Source: Trichoderma breve (Eukaryota > Ascomycota > Sordariomycetes > Hypocreales > Hypocreaceae). Taken from it: a stretch of DNA of 64,000 nt. Of this stretch, positions 24,101 to 35,258 are shown piece by piece. The position numbers and the translations under genes were made by a program. How positions within the stretch are numbered: the first letter of the stretch is position 1; the number at the start of each line of letters is the position of its first letter. The stretch covers positions 186,001-250,000 of the forward strand of contig NC_079233.1 in assembly GCF_028502605.1 (NCBI RefSeq), in the 5' to 3' direction. The notes under the pieces were generated by a model. That model was not told the DNA's origin. It made no database searches and saw only the letters and a list, made by a program, of their open reading frames with translations.

Positions 24101-25241
24101 CCAGGCGCTGTAGCTTCCAAAGATGAGAGAGTGAGAGAGTGAAATCACATGTATAGAGTACTCATGTCATATCGTATCGTGTTGAAGCCGTCACACCCGG
24201 CCTCCTCGTGACGGCAACAAGTGAGACTTGGCATCCGGCCTCGATTCTCGCAGCTTCTTGGCTCTCTCAGCCATTTTCCGGGCTGGGCTTCGCTTCGCTC
24301 CCCTCCGGAATCGCTTCTCTTCGGAACTTAAAAAAAATCTCCTTTCCCTCAAAAAAAACAAGGAAACAAAAAAGAAAGGAAAGGAAAAGAAGAAAAAGAC
24401 CGCATCTATTGCCGTTTATCCATCTTCAAATCGGCAGCTTCGGTACTTGAAGCTTCGCGTGTCCCGGGAAGCCCGTTCCTGACCAGCGCACCGGATCGTC
24501 CTCTGAGCGCGCATGCAAAGTAAAATAGCCGTTCGTTCGTGCTTCGGGCGTTCTTTAACTGTAGCTCCATCAATGCATGGATGTCTGTAGCGCTATTCTG
24601 TAGCGGCCCACAGGCGTGACAGTTCCCGCCAACGGCCCTGTGACGTTGCTTAGCGGTTCTTCGGCTGCGCCTCTCGCCCCTCGCCTCACCCCTCCGCTTC
24701 CATCCATGCTTATTAGCAGCCCTAGACTTGCTATGTCCGGGCGATTGCGTCACGGCACCGTTTGGGCAGAGAGTGTGCAAGGTAATAAGAGAAATGATTC
24801 ATTCATCATGACTGCCTGAGGTTCCATGTTTGTTCTCTCACCTTACCTTACATTACCTTGGCCTCTCTTTGTCTTATCTTTCCGACTCTATTCTTCCATT
24901 GTTCACCTGATCACCACCGACCGCGCGACATATTGCAACAGAAGCCTGCGGAATTTGGACATTGCAAACCCCAGCGCATCCGAACTTGTGTTTGCGACTA
25001 CGACTGCGACTTGGCTGCGAATCAGCACCGAAGAATTTAGGCGGTACTGGATATTGATTGGTCGCATTCCAAGAAACGTGGTTCCTCTTTGATAAGACGC
25101 TCAAGGCGCAAAATCTTGACCCGAACAAAGCAGCATCGCTTTCTCTCTCACACACATCGCGACAAGACATTCTCCGATCCGAATCTTCGCATCTCAGAGC
25201 CCGTCACATTCACGCCCGTCGGCGACTGTTTCGCATCGAAA
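18160..25241. other. 7.1 kb gene-poor region rich in TACATGTA palindromes
   Basis: This region lies between the divergent starts of the caspase-like and patatin-like genes. Short ORFs here show no domain, hydrophobic pattern or splice support. No tRNA, rRNA or transposase is recognisable. The first 400 bp are pyrimidine-rich on the minus strand and are probably the caspase-like gene's leader. Between 19.1 and 23.7 kb there are at least ten TACATGTA copies, several GTAC-NN-GTAC words, and a 6-bp-period run at 19125-19145. The sequence could hold promoters or long noncoding RNA, but nothing in it proves transcription. Confidence 0.5.
19125..19145. repeat. 6-bp-period GTAC repeat
   Basis: GTACAGGTAC and GTACATGTAC overlap here, followed by ATGTA, so GTAC/ATGTAC recurs every 6 bp. 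It contains two overlapping TACATGTA palindromes. It is the densest cluster of a word that recurs through the neighbouring intergenic DNA. Confidence 0.8.
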
Positions 25242-27225
25242 ATGATGGACTCGTACGGAGTCCGGAGGTCGGACACCACCAAAGGGCCGCCTCTGCGCAT
25301 TCTGTCTCTCGGTATGAACCCCCTCATTATCTTTTATTCTCATGTTGTCGAATAGCTTTGCTAATGCTTAACTCGCACAGACGGAGGAGGCGTTCGTGGT
25401 TACTCCATGCTCATCATCATCCAGGAACTCATGCACCGCGCATTTGTCGACATCGAAGGCCGCGCGCCTCGCAGACATGAAATCCCGAAGCCCTGCGATC
25501 ATTTCGACCTGATTGTTGGTACCGGCACGGGCGGGCTGATCGCTATCATGCTAGGCCGGCTGCGTCTGGATTTAGAGACCTGCAAAGAGCTGTACGTTCG
25601 CATGACCAAGATGGTGTTCGAAACCGACAAGACCATTGCCGGCATCCCATACCGATCTACGCTGTTCAAGGCCAGCAGGCTGGAAGACGCCATCAAGCAG
25701 GGAGTTTGGGAGCACACTGTGTACCACAAGGAGGGCAACGACACCGAGACAGAAGTGGTCAACCCGCTTGATTCCCGCCGCTCGTCGGGATCTCCAAAGC
25801 GACATTCCAGCAACGCCAGCACCGTCAGCTTCAGTGCACGCCATACTTCCGGCCATGTCTCCACGCGGCCCCCCATCAATATGAAGTACGGAAATGGGAA
25901 TGCAAGATTATACGACGCGAGAGAGAATAGGACCAAGACGTAAGAACCCCAATGCCCTACCTATTGTTGTGTGCATACGTAGCTAACTTGATAAACGATA
26001 TAGTGCCGTGACTGCAATGTACAAAGGATCCGGACGAGGAACACCCCCCGTACTGTTACGGTCCTACGATTCTCGCAAAGAGCCACCGCCGGAATTCGAC
26101 TGCAAGATCTGGCAGGCCGGACGGGCAACTTGCTCTATTGGCCTCGCTTTTAAGCCCGTCCAGATTGGTCAGTCAATTTTCCACGACGATGGAGCTGGCA
26201 CATTCAACCCCTCCCCCGAGGCTCTGGACGAGGCTGTCATCAACGAGTGGCCAGGACGAGAAGTCGGAGTGTTTGTCAGCGTCGGCACCGGAAAACGCCC
26301 TCGTGGAAGCGATGGAAACCAGCAAGTGTGGTATGAGGGCTTCCTGGGCGAGTTTGCTGAGGCGCGGAGAAAAATGATTTCCAAAATCGAAGGCTGCGAG
26401 AAGATCCACGAGTACATGCTCCACGAGCACCTGGCGAAGCGCGGAGTCAATGTCGAAAACTACTACCGCCTCAATGTCGAGGTGGGAGTCGGCGAGTTCG
26501 GAATGAACGAATGGAACCGGTTGAGCGATATCAGCACTGGCACTCGGCGATACATGCAACGCCCAGACGAGCAGCAGATGATCCACGGCATCTCGACCAG
26601 GCTGGCCAAGATTCACAGAGCAAAGATACGGTGGGAACAACGAAGCAATCCTACTGTGCCCGAGTTGGTCAAGTCGACATCGGAGAACAATTTTGAGCAG
26701 CCTTTTGCTGTAGAGCTGCCCGGTGACTCCCCGGTTGGCTTCCTCTCCCACAGCCCACAAAGCCCCCCGAGTCGTTCGTCTTTTGAATCAGGGGCGGACA
26801 GCCTACACCTGCAGGCAAATACTCTGAATTCCCCCAGAGTCTCTGGCGACCATATCCGGCCAGGCACCGGACATTCACGTTACGGCAGAACCGTCAGTCC
26901 CGCATCTGAAAAGGAGACTGTGGACATGTCGCCGGCCCCGAGCCAGTACAGGGTCGCCTATTCCGACGATCCGATTGCCATTACGAGCCCCGACGAAGAG
27001 TCCAAGTATCAGCTGCCCGTGGTGCCTCCCAAACAGTACTCTCGAATCGAACCGCTGTCGATACCCTCCAAAACAGCGCCGCCTCTGCCACCAAAGACTC
27101 CCTTGTCCGAATACGGCCATCGACCGCGAGATTCGGAGACGTCGATTCCACCTTACCCCGTTGATGACGACGAAGGCCCGCCTCCGGTCAACATGGCACG
27201 GAAGCCGGACTATCTACAGTATTAG
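25242..27225 (+). CDS. Patatin-like phospholipase-family protein, nucleophile Ser replaced
   Basis: Exons 25242-25311, 25381-25939 and 26004-27225 give 616 aa; introns are 69 and 64 bp, and the junctions read LSL-DGGGVRG and NRTK-TAVTAMYK. Patatins are Ser-Asp acyl hydrolases acting on lipids. The oxyanion motif DGGGVRG (about 24-30) and the Asp motif DDGAGTFNPS (D272) are intact. The nucleophile elbow GxSxG, however, reads VGTGTGG, with Gly at position 72. The spliced frame is clean on both sides, so this is not a frameshift. Residues about 120-200 are a Ser-rich insert. After about residue 410 the protein is low-complexity, with many Pro-rich stretches (VPPKQYS, APPLPPKTP) that could bind SH3 domains. 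It may be an inactive or non-hydrolytic patatin, such as a scaffold; function is unknown. The first of two adjacent ATGs was chosen. Confidence 0.9.
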
Positions 27226-30200
27226 TGGGTGAGGAGTAAGGGGAGAAACTACGGCGCCATGGATGATGACTTGTGATACGACGATGCCATGATTTTCTTT
27301 TCTTCTTCTTTTATTCATTGTCTATATTTTTTTTTTCTTTTACTTTTCAGGGAGGAAGGAAGCGGAGCAAGGGTTGGATCTTTGTTTGTTCTTACGACTA
27401 ACATGTTGCTTTGATCGATACCACGGAACGGCGGCGGCGGCTCAAAAACAGGTACTCCTTTTGGGAATATGAGATGTGACTGTGGATGGAGGGAGGGAGA
27501 GGCGGGATATAAAAACGGGTGGCCAGTGAAGGATCTGGCATAGTGCACCGCGGTGGCTTGCGGCGATCCACGGGCTGCACTGCAAGGGAAAGCGAAACAT
27601 TTTGTGATGGATGGGAAAAATGATGTGTTGCTTGGATCCAGATCGACGAGTCAGCAGTAGTCAGACGGCAATTGTTCTGTTCCGTATTGGACGCCACTTA
27701 TTAGATGCATGTACTCTAAATTTAGATGGGGGGCACTTTTCAATTTTTGCCCTCGCATAGTATTCACTATTCATGGACATATATTTTATCATTTCTTCTT
27801 CTGAGTTTCTTAAACATGATGATGATCATGTCTTTGTTGGTGGCTGTCTATGTGAATCTCTCTGGCATGTGATATGTCAGGAATGAGTACGTTTGGTGTT
27901 TGATTCTGCATACAACACACATGGTACTTGGCGTGGCTCATGGGATGGATGGATGGATGAATCCTTTTCAAGGGCTTCTGAAAGGGTTGCCTGCTCGGAG
28001 GCCGTTAAGGCGGCCAAAAGGGTCCAGGGTGCCTCACGGCAGGATTGTCACAATGTCGATCTGGCGTGTAGCTTATCGAGGTAACGAGGCTATGCTTGCT
28101 TGGCTTCTTACATGATCTAGACAAGACACGGCATCCCTACCACACTCACTGTATATGTGCCTTTTTGTCTTTTTTCTACGGTCTTGGATGTTAACCGAAG
28201 CGGCCAACTGTCTCCACGGCATTCCTCGATAGACTCGGTTGGGCGGACAAAAGTTCCAGAACTGCGTAAAAAGTGCTGTTGGTTGAGGGAGGGGAACGAT
28301 GGAATCGTCTACCGAAACTGTGTGTTGGCGCTTATTCTTCATTAGCCTCCCTTTTTTGCTCGGACCCTTCGACCAACGACAGCCCAAGGCGAGACAATAA
28401 TCGAGAGTTTTCGGTCGGATAGGATGGACGGGTTTGCCGAGATGCGATGCGCGGGGAGGGGCGGAAAAGGGTATCCCCACATGGGCATGGAATAGTTTGT
28501 AGGAGATGTGCTGTGGTGGTTGTTTGAATGGATGGATCGTCTGTGAATGAATTGAGATTGTTGCAGAGTGGGATGGTGGCGTTGGAGTCGATGGATCCGT
28601 TGATGCTGATGTGATGCGCAGAACAATGCGTGGAAGATGCTAGTTAGTACGTTAGTATATGCGGGATTGAGCGCGTCAGCAGCCATCGGTGGAAGATGAT
28701 GCACTGTAACACTGTTGATGAAAGACGAATAGAATTGAATGGATCGAAGGGTTCATCAAGGTCCGTCCGGCGCCATTCTGGGGAATAAAGGCGAAGCCGA
28801 TTCAAGGCTGCAGCCCTCTGGATCCCCTCTGGAGCCTCTAGAGCCAAGAGGATGGAAGAGAGAAGAGAAACCCCCTCACTTGCTGGCGCTAAAAACCGAA
28901 GCCTGCAGAATACAGACAAACTGAGCTCCAGGGCTCCAGCTGCTTATTGAACTGTTCGAGCTGCTTTTTACTTAATAAACGGGCCGTCAGCCACCGGCTC
29001 ACGGGCCAGATCAGACCATGCCATTTAGTCTCTGCGCCGCCCTTGTCGCACCGGCTTTTAACCCGCTTGGCAGCTTGAACTGCTGGCTGCGCTTTTCGCA
29101 ATCCATTGATCTCATTCTCTGCAGCGCGGCGCGGCGATTGTTGAAACCTGCGACAGACAAAACGGTAAAAATAGAAGAGACAGCAAAGGGAAGACTCATA
29201 AAAAAAAGGGAGGAGATATTCACAGGGTCCAACAACTGCAGCACAGGAAAGGACAGGGAAAAGACAAGGGGAAAAGGCGGAACAATTCTCCGTCGCAATT
29301 CGGGACAAAGCGACACTGCGAAACGAGTCCAATCCACGAGGCCGACAGACACCGAACCCGAAACCAGACCAGAGGCCAGAGCCTTGCCTTGCCTTGGCTT
29401 TTCAGAATTCTCTCCCTTCCCTGGAATGCCGTCAAGCCGTCCAATCACAATCACCAGGCCGGGCAATCGAGATTTGACCAGCGCTGCCTCTGCCGCTGCC
29501 GGGTCTCGTGCATCGCATCATCCTTGCCCTGTTCCCTATTGGCGTTACACCCGATCATTTCGCCCTCATCCGAATCGCTGCAATCGCCCGCGTCTTGTTC
29601 GATCCAGGAATATGCGCGGATTGTGCTGAAGGGGAGAAGAAGCAGAAAAAAAAAGAAAAGAAAAAGCAAAGAAAAAAAGAGAAAGAGAAGAAGGGAAGAA
29701 AAAAGAGGCGGACAGGGATTGATTGAAACAGAGACAAGACGACGATTGTGGAAACAGATCTTCCACCACCAACTACCACCGCCTGGTCTGGTCTCCTCTC
29801 CTGCTCCTGGACTGCCGAAGACGAAACGAAACGACAACCCCCTTTTGATCCCCCGAATATCGCTGGAGTGGTTTCCCAGTGCGCATGCTGGAGCGCTACA
29901 GTCAGTACTCGCTGACCTTTCCTTGTGAGACTCGCATCAATCAACCAGAGTCTGCTTGGCTTGCTTGACTGGCCTTTGGAAAGTCTGTGCGTGGCAAAGA
30001 GGGAGAGCAGAGCGACACAAGTCCGAGACGCATGCATTGCATTGTTCCAGGCGGCCATCGTTGTCATCTTCTGTGCGACCCTCTTCTGTAACCTCTTTCT
30101 TCCACTTCCTCTTCCTCCTCACTCATCCCACCTCGCTGCCTGTGGCCGGCGGATATCCTCCTAATCTCTTCTTTTCTTTTTCTTTCCATCCCGTCTCCTC

Positions 30201-30853
30201 GGTGCATCAGGCTATTGCGACGGCGACACAACGCGAGCTTCAGTAGAGAGAGACACGGACACACACGCCCACACACGATACATACCGCTGCGACCCTTCT
30301 CTGGCGCCATCTGATCTCAGCCTCGACAGAGTCTCGACCTCACTGCGGCACGGCACTGCACTGGACTGCAGCCTGGATCCAATCCAATCTGCAGTCTGCA
30401 CGCACTGCACGCACATAACCTGCAGTCAGTCCTGCAGCCGCACGCTAGGGCCCAAGGCTCAATTTGTCCAAAACCAAACCACCATCCCACACTCACACGC
30501 ATTTGCCGACGCGATAGGCCCAGCTGCCGAATCTCGACGAATCTGCGGCTGAGGGTGCGGCGCGAGCCGTCAAAACCGTCATCTTCGGGTCGCTGCAGAA
30601 CTGACCACTGGAGTTACCAATAGCTGCAATCGCTGGAGGGCTCCGTCTGTCCGTCTTGGTGTGGAAGGGAAGCAGCAGCGCGTGCGCTTTATTAGACATC
30701 TCATCGCTTTATTTCCTTTTTTCCCTCCCCTTCTCGACTTTGCTCCTCACCGCATCTATCAGCTTCGCTTCCGGCCTTTTTGACCTACTTTTTGTTTTTT
30801 CCGCCTCTTTGGCTTCGCTACACCATCGGCCGCGCGCCGGTGCTCACGCTTTA
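27226..30853. other. 3.6 kb intergenic region between the patatin-like and Zn2Cys6 genes
   Basis: No coding region is supported; the longest ORF (203 codons at 29018-29629) has no domain character and spans simple sequence. A purine-rich stretch (about 29632-29706, almost only A and G) and T/C-rich runs near 30055-30195 and 30700-30800 are visible. The pyrimidine-rich DNA just before 30854 is typical of fungal promoters and leaders. Confidence 0.5.
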
Positions 30854-33800
30854 ATGTCCGACACAATGCAGGTGCAGGGGCAGATGCCCCATCATCGCCG
30901 GTTAGCCGCAAACATGGCTATCAAGGCTAGGGGCAATTCGTGCACCGAGTGTCGACGTCGCAAGCAAAAGGTTAGTAGATGCAGTTGTTGCTGGTGCTGC
31001 CCAGAGCTTTTTTGGGGGCGATTTTCCATTTTTCCATTTCCCAGTTCCCGGGGCGCCAGCAGTCCTAGATATAAAGTTCAATGTCCGAACCCCCTGCGGT
31101 TGGAGCTGGCAGGGACGGGCATGTTCCGAATCCTCGTCAGTCACCGACCAGTAGCACATGGGCAGCGTGAGAGCGAGCGACCGCAAATCCTCTCTAAACC
31201 CGGTGCGGTGGGCTGTTTAGAAGGGAAAAGATGATGATGATGATCAAGAAGAAGAAGGGAGCGATGGAAGCAGAGAAAAAATGAATGCTTGGGAACAAAA
31301 CATCAACTGACTCGAGCATGGCTTTGTAGTGCGACCAAGGCCGACCGTGTAGCAACTGCGTCCGTCGATTCCCACAGCCGACGTGCGAATATAACATCAA
31401 ACGAAGCAACAAGAGGTTAGTATTTGCCCTGCCCATCAACCACCCATCAAACCACACGACGACAACCGAACCGATCATCCTCTCTCCACTCGTCTGCCAC
31501 CATCCCACGTCCCTCCCACCCTTATCCATCTCCTTGGGGGGGCCAGACAGGACAGGGACTTCGGAGGACAGCTCCTGTGGGGAATGGACAGACTACGGCT
31601 TCAGCTCCCCCACAAGGCCGAACAGCCCAACCCACTCCCCTGGTTTGGAGCTTCGCCGGCAGATGCTCTCTCTTGTCTGTCTCTCCCCAATCGGGTGCCA
31701 ATGCACGCACGCACCCAGACAGAAAAGGGAAAAAAACAAGGGAATAGACAAGGGAAGAAACGGAAAAAGAAAGGAAGGGGGAGGAGATTGGCTTATAACG
31801 CCGTTGCCTCTTACAGCATACTGACGCTAACACACTCACACATGCCCGTCTTTTCAAAAAGGTTGACCGTTTAGAATGATAAGCTGACATCACCGCCAAA
31901 TTCTCATAGGCCTGCCAGTGCCGGATCTCCAGGGAGCGCCTCTAAAAATGTCAAGGTTGTGCTGGAAGGAGGCTACGCCCATCTCAACCTGTCCGACATC
32001 CAGGATGCCATTCTCCAGGTCGAGGGAGTCGTCGCCGCCAGCGGCATTGCGGACAGGCTCTCGGCTGCGCCGGTAGTTGCTCAAGGCGAGGTGGTCTCTC
32101 GCTCTTCACACGACCAGGATGCCTCTTCGCACAGGTCGTCTGCCGGGTCTGCCTCGGACCCTTTTCGCGTCGTAGTCACAGACGAGACGGGCACGCTCAA
32201 ACCAAAGTCTGTCTTTGCCATGCTGCGTCTAATTCTGCAGGCTCGCTTAAAGGTCACTAATCGCATCGTCAACGACGAATGGAGCATCGACGGCCCTCAA
32301 CTTATGCGCGCCTTGCAGCAGGCAGCTCAACCGCCGGTCATGATTGGAGGCTTGGATGATCAACTGCGGAACCTGCCTATGGAGCCAACCAGGTTAAACA
32401 TTGAGCTCGTCCGGATACGTACGTGACAAATCCCCCTCCCTCCCCCTTCTCCCCTCCTCTCTTTCCTATTGCCGTAAGTATGTGCATGCATGCCTGTGTG
32501 CATGGAGTCATAGAAAATCGCCCTTGATACCTCATCAGGGTGGCGCAGAGACAAGCATTGGTGTTAGTGCTGTCTTTAAGCGTGCTGCATTTTCAAAGAG
32601 CTTGGAAGGGGGGGCAACCAGCTTAGACTCGAACAGGGGGGGAGCAAGGTAATGAAATTCAGGCCACTGACACTAACACGAATCTTTTCCTCACAGATCT
32701 CCAACTTCTATCTCGCTTCAAGGCTTCCATAGACGGAAACCCTGATCCTGAAAGTCGATTTATGAAACACTGGGTTCCGCTGTCCATCAAGGACCCTCTT
32801 CTGCTTCAGATAGTGCTCTACACGGCGGTATGCTTCCTCAAGGAGACGGGCCGAGTGCCCAAGATGCTTGTCTGGGCCTACAAAGGCGTGGTTCACCGTA
32901 TGCTCAATGAGCACCTAAGCTCTACCAGGACACAGACCGGCGATGCTGCCATCATGGGAGCCGCCCAGATGGTCATGGATTCCTGGTACTGGGGCACCAC
33001 TGAAGAACTGCGTGCCCACATGGCGGGCCTCAAGACCATGATTAGAATGAGGGGCGGTCTCCAAGACCTTGGAATGGGTGGTTTTCTAGCCAAAACCGTG
33101 CTCATGTGAGTTATTGCTCTCCCGCTAGTTTGTAGTACTATCATGGCCCTTTTCCCCTTTGCATACCCACCCCTTGATTTTTGAAAGCGTGGCCTGTCAG
33201 TCGCCGTGCTACTGCATGTGCAAGAGCCAACATGCAGTTTCACTTCGTCTCCCCCCGTCGTTCCATTTTCACTACTACGTAGCCATTGAGCCTGTCCTCT
33301 CTGGTTGATTTTTTTGTGGTGCTAACCAGTCAAACCCATCTAGTCACGACATTGCCATTGCCATTGCTCATGATATCGAACCTGACATTTACGGCCAGGG
33401 TGAATTTGAATTTCGTGATGATTTCATGGTCCCTTATCAAACCGCCTTTAATTCCCCCTTTTTATCTGGCTGGCCACACTTTGTCGACCCGGGATCGGCA
33501 TTAAAGCTTCATCGAAGCTCTGCCCAGATCCTGGACGATGTAAGACTCATTATACAGACCGTGCAATCCCTGCCCCCATCGCCAACCGCGCAAGACCTGC
33601 AGAATGTGACAGACGCCGCGTTGTGGGCGCTTAACAGGCTGGATCGGATGCCGGAAAACATCCCACTCTACGAAGAAGAGGAGGCGACGGGTCATCCGGC
33701 CGACGAGGGTGATGACTGCATGTGGGAGACTACCGGATACGAGGGGGCGGGCACTTCCCCAGCGAGCAGCTCCGACTACGACACATCCTCGCCTAGGAGC

Positions 33801-34364
33801 CACGATGCAGCATCCTCCAACGGCTCGCCGCCCGCCCCCGTGGAAGAGAGCGCGAGTGCTCGGCTAGCCAGGACCAAGAATGACGCCATGTATCGCTGTA
33901 TCCGTGTGACTGCCTCCGTCTACTACCGCGCCATCATTGCTCGGGTCCCCACTACCGAGATTCTGGGAGAGACTGATTTCTTGAAGCTTTGGGAGCTAGT
34001 GTGGGAGGTGACTGTGCCGTTTTGGAAGACGGCTGTCGGCGTCTTCATCTGGGTCATGGCGGCGGCGGTGCCGAGCTGCCACAATTCACCGCCTGCACGG
34101 TTCATCAAGACTTTGTCTGTCGTCGGCTGGATGACGATTGGGCTGGAAAACTGGCACGTTGCCATTAACGCGGCGAATACAGCCCTGAGTCTACAGCGCT
34201 GGTTGCGGGGAGGACATGCTCAGCAAGGAGGCATGGTGTACGAAAGAGGGCCTCTGGGAGGTGAAATCGTAGTGGAGAAGCACGGGTTTATTCTGCGTGA
34301 GGCCAGCATCCCGGAAGTGGTCGCCAACGTACGGTGCAACGACGATCATGAGCTGATTGAATAA
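30854..34364 (+). CDS. Zn2Cys6 fungal transcription factor
   Basis: A nuclear DNA-binding regulator; its targets are unknown. Five exons: 30854-30970, 31330-31415, 31910-32418, 32697-33105 and 33344-34364, all in phase, giving 713 aa. The binuclear cluster is split by intron 1: NSCTECRRRKQK joins CDQGRPCSNCVRRF. This gives C30, C33, C40, C46, C49 and C58 in the standard CX2CX6CX5CX2CX8C pattern, so the splice is secure. Exon 4 and the exon 4/5 join (WYWGTTEELRAHMAGLKTMIRMRGGL; TVLIHDIAIAIAHD) match the fungal-specific transcription factor domain 2 type. An acidic Ser-rich stretch (about 500-560) and conserved hydrophobic helices follow. Introns 1, 2, 3 and 4 are 359, 494, 278 and 238 bp, unusually long for this window. 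The gene converges on the GH3 gene, but that does not prove it regulates it. Confidence 0.9.
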
Positions 34365-35258
34365 ATCGGCGCCAGGGGGTTCGGCTTTTGACTGGGGCCA
34401 TCGAGGGAGGGTGGTATTTTTGGTGTTATTATCATGCAAGTGACGCACTGATGGGGAATGTCTAGAAGACCGGACGATCGATTTCCGCGGCAGAAGGAGG
34501 TGTTCTGGATACCTATGCATGTGCCCCTGCAGGAGACTCGCAGGAGTTTCCTTTGATATTCGAAGCACGCGGCTGCTCCCGACGAGTTTCCAATCGGCAC
34601 ACAGCATTGCCAATGATAGAAGCGAGTCAACTTACACCGAGTTTGGACGGAGGGTAGCGCGGCAGATTTGCATACCGATAAGCCCGAGTGAGGGTTTGAA
34701 TCGGGACTAAGATGGTACCAGGGCTGACGCATCATCGGGGGGGGGGGGGGGGGGACGGCAAGCGGGACGACTGACTTACCTAACGGCCTCTTGACGCGAA
34801 CCGGCTTGATTTTTTGGCTTTTTATTGGAGTGGTGACGACTACTATTTTTGGGTTATATCTTCATAGGCGATATGTTTTTCTCGGGGTACTTCATGAGGG
34901 CCAGTTTTGGGTTACAAAAAAGAGATGTGACTGGGGGATTGATTGATATGTTGGGAGTAAAGGGGAAAACAAATCTGGCGGATGAAATGCTTCTGCTGTT
35001 GGATCTTACTATGCGGGATAAAGTATCCAAGGGGGGTTATTAGTATTATTAGTTGTTGGTGTTTTAAACTTATTTTAATGCAATACAAACAACATTCTAA
35101 TGAGCTGTTTGGAACCTGAATCCGAGACAGAAGAAAACTTCTTAATTTGATAAAGCTATCATCGTAATTTTATCCATGACATCGTTCGTTTTATGGTACA
35201 AGAAGAACTAGCAGAATATCAAACAGTGAATGGTATTATTTCCCACACATCATATCTC
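34365..35258. other. Convergent 3' intergenic region
   Basis: These 0.9 kb separate the stop codons of the Zn2Cys6 and GH3 genes. They hold an 18-base G run (34737-34754) and A/T-rich DNA after about 35040, where both genes probably terminate. No other feature is seen. Confidence 0.55.
34737..34754 (+). repeat. Homopolymer of 18 G
   Basis: Eighteen consecutive G occur about 370 bp downstream of the Zn2Cys6 gene. Such a run can fold into a G-quadruplex and is prone to length error in replication and sequencing, so the true length is uncertain. Confidence 0.9.

Noticed and set aside
29018..29629. 203-codon ORF before the Zn2Cys6 gene
   Set aside because: It runs through purine-rich low-complexity DNA, overlaps other ORFs on both strands, and has no recognisable domain.
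34640..34712. tRNA-like stretch with a T-loop-like TTTGAATC
   Set aside because: The bases flanking the loop do not pair as a T stem, and no acceptor or anticodon stem is visible.
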